From contig MSJI02000775.1 of NCBI GenBank assembly GCA_001931905.2, positions 1-64,000 of the forward strand: 64,000 bases of DNA, written 5' to 3'. This document shows, piece by piece, positions 23,798 to 33,853 of this stretch (positions are counted from its first letter, which is position 1; each line of letters begins with the position of its first letter). The stretch comes from Cladosporium sp. IMV 00045. Lineage: Eukaryota; Ascomycota; Dothideomycetes; Cladosporiales; Cladosporiaceae. The notes under the pieces are model-generated. The model did no database searches and had not been told where the DNA came from. It saw only the letters and a program-made list of their open reading frames with translations. The position numbers and the translations under genes were made by a program.

Positions 23798-26528
23798 ATG
23801 GCCGCGATTTCAGATCAACATGGCCAAACAAACGTCGAGGGGCGTCCGCAGCAACAGCAACAACAACAACCACAACACCGCCGCAACAAGTCCTCCAAGT
23901 TCCTCAAGTCGTTGGTCTCTTCCAAGTCTCGCCCGGTTTCTCCTGAAACCACTCCCTCAAGCTCAGCACACGTAGTGCAGACCACCGGCCGAACACAGAC
24001 AGTTCCTCTACTCCCACCAGACCACCCACACGCTTCCACTTCTCGAGTCCTCGGCGAGCGACAATCTAATGTGCAGTCTCCGCCCGCCTCGCCATCCAAA
24101 AGGGAAGACAAGCCCACTGTTACAGGCAGGTACCGATCACGTTCTCCCACCAAGCCCGAGAACAACCTGCCAAAGAAGACAAAATCCACAACAAGCTTAT
24201 CTGCTATGTTCGGCAAGGTAAACCGCTCCAGTCGCGACCTTACTTCCTACGCACCTCAAGTACAGCAATTTCAGGGACAAGAGAAGGAAAATACCACACC
24301 GCCGGATTCGGCAATTGACCCAGTGGACACTCCGATCTGGGCACAATTCGTGTCCCCAAGCAGCAACAACTTGCTAGAGTCGGAAGAAGGCAGGAACTCG
24401 TCTACCATAAAAGAAGAAATCTCTCGATACACACCTCAAGACTACTCCCCTGGCAAGCAACGGAACTTCAACGGTGGAACCACAGACCAGCCCAGTCTGA
24501 GACCGACCATGAGAAGCCGTCCGCAAAGCACTGTGATAACTCCCACTGACGGCTTTATGGGAGGTCTCGGGCGCAAAGTCAGCAACGCAAGAGCGAGCAT
24601 CGACACACGAAGGTCCGAGGACAGTTCTGGTAGAATGAGCAAAGAGGAATTCCAGCGTGCTTCGGTTGAGAGACCGAAGCTTCTACACCGCCATTCAGAT
24701 CGCCAGGTCAGTGGCAGCAGTGCGGAGCAGCCGGCTCCCAAAGAAAGACTCACTATTTCGAAGAGAGGCACAAGGGTCATGGCTGCCGTGGCTGCTCTCC
24801 AAGGCAAGGCTAAAGGCACGCCTGTCAAAGAGGAGGCTGCACTCGACGAAAAGACCGTGGACGCGGAGTTCGAAGCCGTTCTGGCTTCTCGAAATGTACC
24901 AGAGGCGATGAGGGAAAGGATGAGGACGTTGACCCTCAGAGTCAAGGCGGACTTCGTGAGGCAAGATCAAGGCGCTTCGAAGAATGCGGACGGATCCGCA
25001 GCTCAAACACCAGCAGCAGCAGGAACGCAAGATGAGGCGGAGCAGCGACAACAGATCGAAGACGACCCCAAAATGTCTAAACGATCCAGAAGCCGGACTT
25101 TTACCTTCTCGAAGGGCGACAAGAAGGGTAGCGACAGATCACCATCGAAGAAGCCTCGTTCCAGGAGCAAGGGCCGATCCCTTGCTATCAACATCCCAAT
25201 GGGTCGCTCGTCGACGGATTTGACCACGCCGACGACGCCTACAGGCAGCTCATGGGGAAGAAAACACGCTGCGCCCGCTGTTGGCGAGTACATTACATAT
25301 TTGAAGAAAAACCAAGACCCAAGGCAAGTCGAAGTTGGAAGGCTGCACAAATTGCGCATCTTGCTGCGCAATGAGACAGTGGCGTGGGTTGATGGCTTCA
25401 TCTCTCAAGGCGGAATGGCAGAGGTGGTGGGCTTGCTGCACCGGCTCATGGACATTGAATGGCGAGAGGAGCATGAAGATCAACTTTTGCATGAGACTTT
25501 GTTGTGTTTGAAGGGCTTGTGCACTACTGAAAGAGCATTGGCAGAACTCGCGCAGGTTGCGGATCGACTTTTTCCAGCCTTGTTTGGGATGCTCTTCGAT
25601 CAGGAGAAGAAGGGACCGGCCGAGTACACCACTCGGACGATCATTGTGAATGTTCTTTGTAAGTTTTGGTGCCTAACACTGACATTTCAAGCGCCAGCTA
25701 ACAATCACAATAGTCACATACCTTGCAGCTCCACTCAACTCTCCAGCCATCGAGCTGGAAGAGCGCGCTCGCAAGATCCTCACATATCTTGCAGAACCCC
25801 AGAAGGCAGAGACCGATAGGCCTGTCGCCTTCGTATTGGGCATGCATGTGCCTCGTCCCTACAAGTCGTGGTGCCAGGAAGTCTCGAATGTCACTAAGGA
25901 GGTCTTCTGGATCTTCCTGCACCACCTCAATGTCGTGCCACAACCCAAGCGCCCTGGCAGCGCTGGCTCGGACACGAATGCGCCACTCAACGCAGAAGCA
26001 TCTGCAGAGCGCAAGCGCACACTGGCGGCAACCTACACCCAGCGCCACTTTCCAGGTCTGAGGCCCCCCGTTCCTGCCGCACCATACATCGGTGGCGTGG
26101 AATGGGACGCAACGACGTATCTCGCCGCACACCTCGACCTGCTGAACGGTCTAATCGCCTCGCTACCTACGGCTTCAGCCCGTAACCTCCTGCGTGAGGA
26201 GCTGCAGGCAAGTGGTTTCGAAAAGACCATGGGCACCACGCTCCGCACGTGCAAGGAGAAATTCTACTCGGGCGTACACGACGGCTTGCGCGCCTGGGTC
26301 GCCGCCGCCGCCGAAGATGGATGGGAGACCAGACTCGTCCGCGAGGGCCCCGCTCAGGAAGAGCAGGCCGCCAGGGCTAGGAGTGCGAGCCCGAATAAGA
26401 AGAACAAGAAGAAGGACGCGCCGCCTCAGCTGACGACTGAGGTGGGAGTCGAGGCCTTGCCGAGGCTGGATGTCGATCTCGGCGGGAAGAAGAGTAATGT
26501 CGATGATGATGATGGATGGCTCGGATGA
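23798..26528 (+). CDS. rid1: Rid1-like formin GBD/FH3-type GTPase-binding protein, first copy
   Basis: Exons 23798-25658 and 25714-26528 (55-base intron) give 891 residues. The N-terminal ~350 residues are disordered, rich in Ser, Pro, Arg and Gln, with a Q tract and several SPxK/SPTK-type possible kinase sites. A formin GTPase-binding segment follows (EFEAVLASRNVPEAMRERM then KADFVRQ). An armadillo-like FH3 part begins around GEYITYLKKNQDPRQ and continues with LRNETVAWVDGFISQGGM across the intron. No FH1 polyproline or FH2 actin domain follows; the protein ends in a basic/acidic tail (NKKNKKKD...DDDDGWLG). This matches the ascomycete Rid1 type: a Rho-binding regulator, not an actin nucleator. 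Expected site: the cell cortex or polarity sites. The family name is from memory; the GBD/FH3 reading is stronger than the symbol. Confidence 0.75.
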
Positions 26529-26968
26529 TTGATATGACCACATTTTGATGTTTGTTTCTAAATTTCCTTTGAATGGCGTTTTTGTCGTTTTACTGGCATG
26601 GGATGGGATGGGATGGATTGGGTTGAAATTGGGATTGGGATTGGGCATGGCATTTTCGTTTTTCTTTGAACTCTCTCATTATAACGGCAGTCACACAGTC
26701 TTCGTAACATGAAAAAAATTACAACGAAGTTTTCCTTTCGATATTCGTGTCAAGATTTACAACATTGGAAGATTCGTGTCTCGTTTTCTTTTGGCGTTCA
26801 GGAAGTCGCGTTCGGCTGTGGTCGATGCTTTCTCCGCGAAAGTCGCAGCGCGGCCGATGTCGTGGACTTTTGCATCGCCCTTTTGAATTGAGTATCAATA
26901 CTCTAAACTTTGTTTCATTGTACAAATTGCCCTTCAATTAGTTTTGTAGAAGCGTATCAACCACTGCA
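26529..26968. other. Intergenic region with G-rich tandem repeats
   Basis: 440 bases. About 75 bases after the Rid1-like stop lies a run of GGGAT and GGGATT units (26600-26646) with at least four G3 tracts and short loops, compatible with a G-quadruplex in the 3' UTR or downstream DNA. The second block has a differently arranged version (42295-42340). No gene seen. Confidence 0.45.
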
Positions 26969-28362
26969 ATGCGAAGAGTAGTAGTCACAGGCCTCGGCGC
27001 CGTAACGCCGCTCGCAGCCGGCATCAAACAAACATGGCGGAGGCTCATCGACTCCCAATCCGGCATCGTATCAACAACAATCAAGGGACCACAATTCGAC
27101 TCTCTCCCCAGCCGCGTCGCCGGACTCGTCCCCCAAGGCAGCCGTGACGATGGCCGCTGGCAAGCGAAAGACTGGCTGCCCGCCAGCGAGGAGCGGCAAA
27201 TGGCTCTCTTCGCCCAATACGCCGTGGCGTCTGCGCACGAAGCCCTGCAAGACGCCGGCTGGCATCCAACCAAGCAGGAGGATCTGGAGATGACGGGCGT
27301 CACGCTGGGCTCTGGGATTGGGAATCTCGACGAGGCTTATAATACTTCCGTGGCTTTTGACAAGGGCGGCTATCGTAAGGTTTCGCCTTTGTTCGTGCCC
27401 AGACTGCTCATCAATCTGGCTGCTGGGCATGTCTCGATTCGCTATGGTTTCAAGGGACCCAATCACGCTGCTACTACTGCTTGTACCACCGGGTTGCATG
27501 CCATTGGCGATGCTTCGCGTATGATTGCTTTTGGGGATGCGAATGTTATGGTTGCTGGTGGAGCGGAGTCTTGCATTCATCCTCTTGCCATTGCTGGGTT
27601 CGCGAGAGCAAGGAGTCTGTCTACGGACTGGAATGATGAGCCTACCCTGTCTTCTCGCCCGTTCGATCGTCAGCGGGCTGGCTTTGTTATTGGCGAAGGT
27701 GCGGGTGTTGTCATTCTGGAGGTTCGTATATCATGATATCACCTATGTCGCTGAATTACTACTAACAATGGTCTAGGAGCTGGAACATGCCAAAGCCCGC
27801 GGAGCCAAAATCTACGCCGAAGTCAAGGGCTATGGCCTTTCCTCTGACGCTCACCACATGACGGCACCGCGTGAGGATGGCGAAGGCCCGTATTTGGCTA
27901 TGAGAAGCGCTTTGCGACACTCGAAGATTGAGCCACGAGCGGTAGACTATGTCAACGCGCATGCTACATCTACCGCCTTGGGTGACGCATCCGAGAACCG
28001 AGCCATCAAGCGATTGATGCTTGAGGGCAACGGCAAGAAGAACGCCTCAGACATCAATATCAGCAGTACCAAGGGTGCTGTGGGACATTTGTTGGGCGCT
28101 GCCGGTGCTGTCGAGGCAATCTTCACCATCATGGCCATCCGAGATGTGAGTTCCTTGAGGCCATGCCTTGATACCTTTTCTGACAATTCTCTAGGGCATC
28201 CTACCACCAACTCTCAATCTCGACCAGCCAGGCGATCCCGCAGAAGACTTCGACTGCAATTACGTGCCCAAAGTCGCCCAAGACCACGACGTAAAAGTGG
28301 CGCTGACCAACAGCTTCGGGTTTGGCGGCACGAACGCCAGTTTGTGTTTGGTGAAGTATTGA
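26969..28362 (+). CDS. CEM1: Mitochondrial 3-oxoacyl-[ACP] synthase (KAS, Cem1-like), first copy
   Basis: Exons 26969-27721, 27777-28145 and 28195-28362 give 429 residues, the normal single-module length. It begins [15 protein letters not shown] like bacterial FabF and yeast Cem1. The catalytic triad is visible: Cys172 in TTACTTG, His313 in NAHATST and His355 in [12 protein letters not shown], with Lys349 before it. The C-terminal FGFGGTNAS is intact. Role: condensing enzyme of the mitochondrial type II fatty-acid pathway, which supplies the octanoyl group for lipoate. There is no obvious N-terminal targeting extension and no better upstream Met in either copy, as in Cem1-type proteins. It is followed at 39 bases by a perfect inverted repeat. 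Confidence 0.93.
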
Positions 28363-28400
28363 TAATTGCTAATATCATCAATCAACTCGAAAACACAGGA

Positions 28401-28437
28401 CGTTCGGCGAATCTGCGTCTCTTATCTTCGCCGAACG
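28401..28437. promoter_or_regulatory. Perfect 11-bp inverted repeat between KAS and NiCoT genes (first copy)
   Basis: CGTTCGGCGAA (28401-28411) and its exact reverse complement (28427-28437) are separated by 15 bases. The element is 39 bases after the KAS stop and about 205 bases before the NiCoT start. It recurs with both arms unchanged at 44089-44125, although flanking bases differ. It could be a 3'-UTR hairpin or a two-site transcription-factor target. Confidence 0.5.
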
Positions 28438-28641
28438 AAATGGCTTGCCCCGCACCCTTGAAGCTGGTGTCCGCAGCCCCACCATCGGACTTGATTTATG
28501 AGAAGGATTCCAATTGCTGTTCATGACGATGCCCGAGGAATACCTATTGATATAGCAAAAGCTTCTTTTAGAGAAGCCTTTACCAAGTTCGGGACTCGTT
28601 GTAGGTGCTTTGGCGAGCAGCCCACCTTGAGCTACAGCATC

Positions 28642-29919
28642 ATGGACAACATGGACGGAGCGAAGCAACCACTGCTCAGACGCATGCGCAAGCAGGCGAC
28701 TGCATACCATGAGCGAACTCCCTATTTACGCCGCCTACCTGGGCCTGCGATCGCCATAATCCTCCTCTTGATCCTGGTCAACATCCTCGTCTGGATCGCC
28801 TGTGCAATCGTACTGCACTTCCATACTTCTTTGGTCTCCACCGCCGTCTTAGCATATACCCTCGGGCTCCGCCACGCCCTGGACGCCGACCACATATCAG
28901 CCATCGACCTGATGACGCGCCGTCTGGTCGCCTCGGGCCAAAGACCAGTGACAGTCGGCACATTCTTCTCGCTCGGCCACAGCACGATCGTCTTCGTCAC
29001 CGCCATCGTCGTCGCCGCCAGCTCCGCCGCCATCAGCGACCGCTTCGACTCCTTCGCCAACGTCGGCGGCATCATCGGCTCCTCCATCTCCTCCGCCTTC
29101 CTCATCATCCTCGGCGCCATGAACGCCTGGATTCTATACAAACTCCTCCATGCCCTGCGCACCGCCATCCACTCCCCCCACGGCCACTCCCAACCGGACT
29201 CCAGCACCCTCTTCACCGGCGGGGGATGCATGCTGCACCTTCTCAAAAAACTCTTCCACCTCATCGACCGTCCCTGGAAAATGTACCCTCTCGGCGTCCT
29301 CTTCGGCCTCGGCTTCGACACGTCTTCCGAGATAGCCCTGCTCGGCATCTCATCCATCCAAGCGGCCCACGGCACGTCCATGTGGCTCATCCTGATTTTC
29401 CCCCTCCTCTTCACCGCCGCCATGTGCCTCCTCGACACCACTGACGGCGCCGCCATGATGAGCCTGTACAGCTCCGCGCGCCTGGCCAGCGACGCCATCG
29501 CCGTCCTGTACTACCAGAGCGTTCTCACGGCCATCACGGTCGCTGTCGCTCTCGCCATCGGAACGCTGCAGTTGCTCAGCATGATTCTTGCTGTGAAGCC
29601 GGAGTTGAGCGGGCCTTTCTGGGATGGTGTGCAGGTTGCTGGGGACCATTATGATGTTATCGGTGGGGCGGTTTGTGGCGCTTTTGTCGTTTTTGGGGGG
29701 TTGGCGTTTTGCTTTTATGGCGTTTGGAGGAGGCGCGTGGATCGTTGGCGCTTGGTGCATGCGGCGCCGGGGGTGGAGGGGTATGCGGATGAGGGAGAGG
29801 GGGGACGGGAGGGAAGTGGGGATGATGGTGGGGAGGCTGGGAAGGCTGTTGGTGAGAGTGGAAAGGGAGGTGTTGTGGTGAGTGTGAGCGGGGAAGGTAG
29901 TGCTGGTGGGAGAGCTTGA
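28642..29919 (+). CDS. NiCoT-family nickel/cobalt transporter, first copy
   Basis: A single exon of 425 residues from MDNMDGAKQPLL. The NiCoT signature HX4DH is present in RHALDADHI (residues 77-85), followed by LGHSTIVF and LGFDTSSEI, the other family motifs. About eight membrane segments precede a Gly/Glu-rich cytosolic tail. Role: high-affinity uptake of Ni2+ (and Co2+), needed for urease and similar enzymes, like S. pombe Nic1. An in-frame ATG at 28498 would add 48 residues. In the second copy that ATG (44186) leads to a stop after 17 codons, so the start at 28642 is preferred. The GGGGAGG-type 3' end gives a low-complexity tail that differs between copies. Confidence 0.92.
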   Translation: MDNMDGAKQPLLRRMRKQATAYHERTPYLRRLPGPAIAIILLLILVNILVWIACAIVLHFHTSLVSTAVLAYTLGLRHALDADHISAIDLMTRRLVASGQRPVTVGTFFSLGHSTIVFVTAIVVAASSAAISDRFDSFANVGGIIGSSISSAFLIILGAMNAWILYKLLHALRTAIHSPHGHSQPDSSTLFTGGGCMLHLLKKLFHLIDRPWKMYPLGVLFGLGFDTSSEIALLGISSIQAAHGTSMWLILIFPLLFTAAMCLLDTTDGAAMMSLYSSARLASDAIAVLYYQSVLTAITVAVALAIGTLQLLSMILAVKPELSGPFWDGVQVAGDHYDVIGGAVCGAFVVFGGLAFCFYGVWRRRVDRWRLVHAAPGVEGYADEGEGGREGSGDDGGEAGKAVGESGKGGVVVSVSGEGSAGGRA

Positions 29920-30663
29920 AGATAGAGGTCGGCAAAGAAATCCTTGAATTGCAAAAGCAGCAAATGAATGTAAGAGAGATGAGATGGGGATAGAAAGTAG
30001 AGTAGAGAGTAGAGTAGAATATCTCGCAGCAACAGCATGATACAACTGCGCTTGCTCGTGGTATGTATTGTCTATATAAGATAAGAATCTAGCCGACAGG
30101 ACATAAGGACATCGGAGATGTATTCCACAGACCGATCGTGACAGCAGGTTTGGATCTGTATAGGTATATATATAAAAGACACATAAGAAAAACAGCCTGG
30201 AATCTCCTGGGCGTATTCAAAAGATAAAAACAAAAGACAAAAAACGTGACACCCTGAAAATGCCGCTGCGCAGTAAATTTTTGGTGAAGGACTGGTGGCG
30301 TTGTTGGAGTACCAGCCAGCCAAGCTTCGTAAGATCAAAAACAGAAAAGGTCGTGATCTCGTTTCCCCTCGCGTCCTTGCAAGTGGTCTGGGGTTTGATG
30401 TTCCCTGATCAGACATTGCAGGAGATGTGTTTTGTGTGTTCCGCCACCCCTTTTTGCAGGGAAATAACTCCAGAGGAAAATTCAGAGACCAATAAAGACA
30501 AGATAAAACCAAAAACAAGCGGAGATGCGTATAGCCCAGTTTCCCGATTTCCAGTGCAGTTGAGATCCTTCTTTGCGTTTTTTTGGATTTGAACGCGTTT
30601 CAGCCTTTCCAACGAAGACTCGCAGCTACCACCAAAGTACTACCCTTGGAACTTCCATGCAAA
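29920..30663. other. Convergent intergenic region
   Basis: 744 bases between the NiCoT and Ecl1-type stops, both facing inward, so mostly 3' UTR sequence. Only unsupported short ORFs are present. The matching part of the second block contains a long T tract and a gap that are absent here. Confidence 0.4.
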
Positions 30664-31645
30664 TCACACACGGCTCGTTCTCCTCTTCGACGCACAGCGG
30701 ATCGCATCGTGGTTGAAAAGCTGCCTCAAACTCCCCATAGCGGCACCAGATGCACCCTGCGTGCTGTCGCGGCGAAAAGCTTTCTCCAGACTCGGACGTC
30801 TGGCTTCGTCGTGGTGGGCGGTGTTGCTGCCCTCGGCGATGCGGAGGCTGGTGAGAGTGCTCGCCTGGCTTTTCAGGCTGGCGTCTTGCTGGCTGACGAG
30901 AGTGGGGCTGGGAGGCGCCGTGAGGGGGATGACAAGATCGATGCTTTTTGTTGTTGAGTTGCGGGTTGGTGCGTGATGGTGGAAGTGCGAGGCGGTGGTG
31001 CCGTAGGAGCTTGAGGGGGAGTGGATGAGCGATGGGACGTCTGTTGCGGTCGAGGCTCGCTTGGTAGACGGGCGGCGGGGTGCGAGGGTCTCGCAGGTCG
31101 GGTAGCCGGGGAGGTCGAGGACGTGAGGGTCCAGGCTGTCGGGTTCGAAGTCGTCGTAGTGGTTGTGCGAGGGATCTTCGTCGGGAGCGTAATTTGATGA
31201 GGTTGTTGATGAGTTGGAGGAAATGCGGGTGAGGTTCAGCTCAGAAAAGGTGTTTGAAAGAGGGCGGAGGACGGTTGGTGAGCGCATGGGGAGGATGTCA
31301 ATAGGAGGGTGTTCTGAGTAGGCGTGTGTTGTAGGGCTGATTGGAGGTGATTGGGGTTGTTGAGGGGTGCATGTTGTGGAGTCTCTGCGGCGGCAACTAG
31401 TGGCGAGTCAGTATGGGGATGCATTGGAATATATTTCGTTATCAAGGATTGGAATACTTACGCCTCGGAGCAGTAGAGAATGCTGAAACTAGGAGTAACG
31501 ATCTGCTTCTCGCAAGTCGCGCTGCAAAGTAGAAAGTTGATCAGCACAAGGGTCTCGAGGACAAGACGAGAGATGATCGACAGGAACATACCAGAATTGC
31601 AAAAAGCTAGCAGCCATGTCTTCGCCGTCTGCGTCGGACGTATTT
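30664..31645 (-). CDS. Ecl1-type (life-span regulatory) zinc-binding protein, first copy, 5' end lost in gap
   Basis: Exons 31396-30664, 31521-31462 and a partial 31645-31592 that runs into the N gap. The spliced product contains FCATCEKQIV...ILYCSEACRRRDS, a CX2C...CX3C pair that spans two introns; this is the zinc-binding core of the fungal Ecl1/2/3 family, linked to chronological life span and stress signalling. The C-terminal ~240 residues are Ser/Thr/Pro/His-rich and disordered, with TTSSNYAPDEDPSHNH. The first ~58 codons seen in the complete copy (46413-47570) are missing here because the contig ends. No frame break in the visible part. Confidence 0.75.
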
Positions 31646-31665
31646 NNNNNNNNNNNNNNNNNNNN
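31646..31665. other. Assembly gap of exactly 20 N at block junction
   Basis: Exactly twenty N, the same length as the second gap in the window, so a filler of fixed size rather than a measured distance. It cuts an Ecl1-type gene on the left and an Nramp gene on the right. Confidence 0.98.
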
Positions 31666-31667
31666 GG

Positions 31668-32690
31668 TGTGCAATTTCTATCGTCGATGTGATGGTTATC
31701 CTAGTCTTCTATCGCCCCAACAGAAGCACCATGCGTGGCCTTCGCCTTTTTGAGCTCTTCGTTTCGCTTCTCGTCGTTGGCGTGGTGATTTGTTTCTGCT
31801 TCCAACTCTCCCTCATTCGCGACACGTCTGTCGGAGAAGTCTTCCGCGGATACCTCCCTTCCAAAGCCATCGTGCAAGGACAGGGTCTCTATCAAGCCTG
31901 CGGAATCCTTGGAGCAACCGTGATGCCTCATTCTCTGTATCTCGGTAGCGGACTGATCCAAGCCCGCCTTAAGGATTTTGACAAGATTAACAACAACTAC
32001 GTCGAGCCTGCCGAGAGCGAAGACGGCGAAGAAGAAGTCAAGTACCGTCCTTCCGTCTCCGCCATTCGCTCTTGCCTTTCTTATTCCATTGCTGAGCAGG
32101 CGATCAGCCTCTTCACATTTGCCCTTTTTGTCAACAGCGCCATTCTCATCACAGCCGGCGCGGCCCTGTATGGTGTCTCCGGTGCTGACGAGGCCGATCT
32201 GTTCGGCATTCACGACTTGTTGTCACGTACCATGGCTCCAGTCGCCGGAACCATCTACGCACTCGCCCTGCTCCTTTCCGGCATCAGCGCTGGCATCGTC
32301 TGCACGATCGCCGGTCAAATGGTCTCTGAAGGTCAGCTATCTCTGAAGATGAAACCCTGGGTGCGCAGACTCTTCACGCGATCCATCTCCGTCACTCCTT
32401 CAATCATCATCGCCGGTGCCGTCGGACGCGAGGGTTTGAACGCCGCGCTGGAAGGTTCGCAGGTTGCTTTGTCCGTGATTCTGCCTTTCGTCACTGCGCC
32501 GTTGATCTACCTGACTTGTCGCAACAAATTCATGACTGTCGCTACGCGTGAGGGAGAGGGTGGAGAAGAGGGTATCAAAATGCGCAACAATTGGCTCACG
32601 GGTACGATTGCTGTGTTGCTTTGGCTTCTCATCTGTGTCATGAATGTGGCGCTGCTGGTGCTGGTTGGACTTGGTCTTGCCAGTGCTTAA
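31668..32690 (+). CDS. Nramp-family metal transporter, second copy, 5' half missing
   Basis: The frame is open from the gap edge (TGT at 31668) to the stop at 32688-32690. It covers residues 247-586 of the complete copy at 15297-17057, with one amino-acid difference (Val for Ile in PSVSAIRS), although many third positions differ. The MPH metal-site motif is present. The DPGN half lies in or before the gap. It is partial because the contig starts here, not because of a visible deletion, and should not be counted as an independent gene without further data. Confidence 0.9.
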   Translation, partial: CAISIVDVMVILVFYRPNRSTMRGLRLFELFVSLLVVGVVICFCFQLSLIRDTSVGEVFRGYLPSKAIVQGQGLYQACGILGATVMPHSLYLGSGLIQARLKDFDKINNNYVEPAESEDGEEEVKYRPSVSAIRSCLSYSIAEQAISLFTFALFVNSAILITAGAALYGVSGADEADLFGIHDLLSRTMAPVAGTIYALALLLSGISAGIVCTIAGQMVSEGQLSLKMKPWVRRLFTRSISVTPSIIIAGAVGREGLNAALEGSQVALSVILPFVTAPLIYLTCRNKFMTVATREGEGGEEGIKMRNNWLTGTIAVLLWLLICVMNVALLVLVGLGLASA

Positions 32691-33096
32691 GAACTTTCAA
32701 GGAAATAAATGGAAGGAGGGAGAGATGATGAAGAGATAGAGGAGGGAGAAAGTGAGGGATGTGCTTGCGCCGAGTTTCTACTTGTAGCTGTGGGAGCTTG
32801 CACGCAGGGTTGATGTGGAAGTTCAGCCAACTGATTCGAGAAAAATAGTGATCCACTAGAAAATGCCTCGATGCCGTTGTTGACTCTATCTTGTCCAAAT
32901 TCTCAGGCTCTAAGACCCCAAACGATCTGGACCATAACGCTGATGCACAGCGATTTCCCAAGAACTCAGCTAATCGACCTAATCATGTGCCATCTGCCAG
33001 CCGCATTCGCAGTAACCGTCCGACCTCTGTTCTCAAGACTACGAGTTCATGGTGAGCAGCCCATTCTGGCGTCCGAGCGAGCTCATCTGCATGCAC
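32691..33096. other. Convergent 3' intergenic region, second copy
   Basis: 406 bases equivalent to 17058-17471. A few short indels relative to it; no gene. Confidence 0.4.
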
Positions 33097-33853
33097 TTAC
33101 CCAGCAACATGACGCTCACTCTGCCAGTCATGACCCAAACAATCCAGTAAGAGTACATTCACCCATGGGTGCTCGACCAAAATCCTCTTGAACTCGTCTT
33201 GTATGGTCAGGGCCAGCAAAATGTGTCTGGCAGAAGAGAGAAATAAGCACCAGAAGTCGGCGTCCGTCTCGCGAACCAACTCGACCGCGGTACTGAGGAC
33301 GTTGACGTAGTCTCGATAGTACGTTGAAGTCCTCGGGTCGCTGTCCAGAGCGGACGCTATGTGCAAGCAAAGTGCAGGCACGTCGTATTTGTCTGCAAGA
33401 GCGTACACGCGGACGATGAAGTCGTCGGAGCGCGAAGGGTCGTCGCGCTGAGGACAGGGGAGTTTGGCTTGGTAGAACCAGTCGATGACACACTTGAGGC
33501 AGTCCAGGTCGTCGTCGGAAAAGTCAACGGTGTTCGTTTCGGCTTCCTGTGTAAGGTACCGTTAGCTGAATTGTCACGCAAGCAACAATCTTGATCGAGA
33601 GAAGTCTTGGATCACGAAAACTTACCTTGAAGGAGCTGGTGAGCATTGTACGAAAGTACTCCGACTGGGTGTAGAGGACGATCTTATGCATTTTGAAGAC
33701 GTGGCCCTTGCACGTGATGGTGAAGTCAGAGAAGAGCCCCGTCTCTTGTAGTCTGCGAGTGTTTTTGTCAGTGTAAGTGAACGGCAAATACTTGGAGTTT
33801 GATGAGATGGCTTACTCTACGAGGCGTTGCTTGCTGTCTTTGTCCGAATACAT
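33097..33853 (-). CDS. BTB/POZ domain protein 1, second copy, intact
   Basis: Exons 33853-33816, 33752-33626 and 33546-33097 give 204 residues in one frame. A short N-terminus (MYSDKDSKQRLVE) leads into the BTB fold: LFSDFTITCKGHVFKMHK, then SEYFRTMLTSSFK. The second half has CVIDWFYQAKLPCPQ and VYALADKYDVPALC, the usual post-BTB helices of small fungal BTB proteins. There is no BACK, MATH or Kelch part. In animals and yeasts BTB domains dimerise and may bind Cullin-3; the role of this fungal group is mostly unknown. The intron after SSFK is shared with BTB gene 2, so the two arose by tandem duplication. The first-block copy has one base fewer near 17850 and is broken. Confidence 0.85.

Larger units (their letters stand above)
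16033..31645. repeat. Duplicated block, first copy (pairs with 31666-47394)
   Basis: Starts inside the Nramp CDS at GGTGTGCAATTTC and ends inside exon 1 of the Ecl1-type gene at GGACGTATTT, directly against a 20-N gap. All genes inside (Nramp 3' part, BTB x2, P450, SDR, Rid1-like, ketoacyl synthase, NiCoT, Ecl1-type) recur in the second block in the same order, orientation and spacing. Exon lengths are identical for P450, Rid1-like and ketoacyl synthase. Differences are mostly third-position and intron changes plus small indels. Confidence 0.95.

Noticed and set aside
8096..28362. A classical secondary-metabolite cluster (methyltransferase, cyclase, P450, SDR, ketosynthase)
   Set aside because: The genes are spread over 20 kb among VPS13, carrier, Nramp and BTB genes; the ketosynthase is a mitochondrial single-module enzyme, and no polyketide or peptide synthase or cluster regulator is present.
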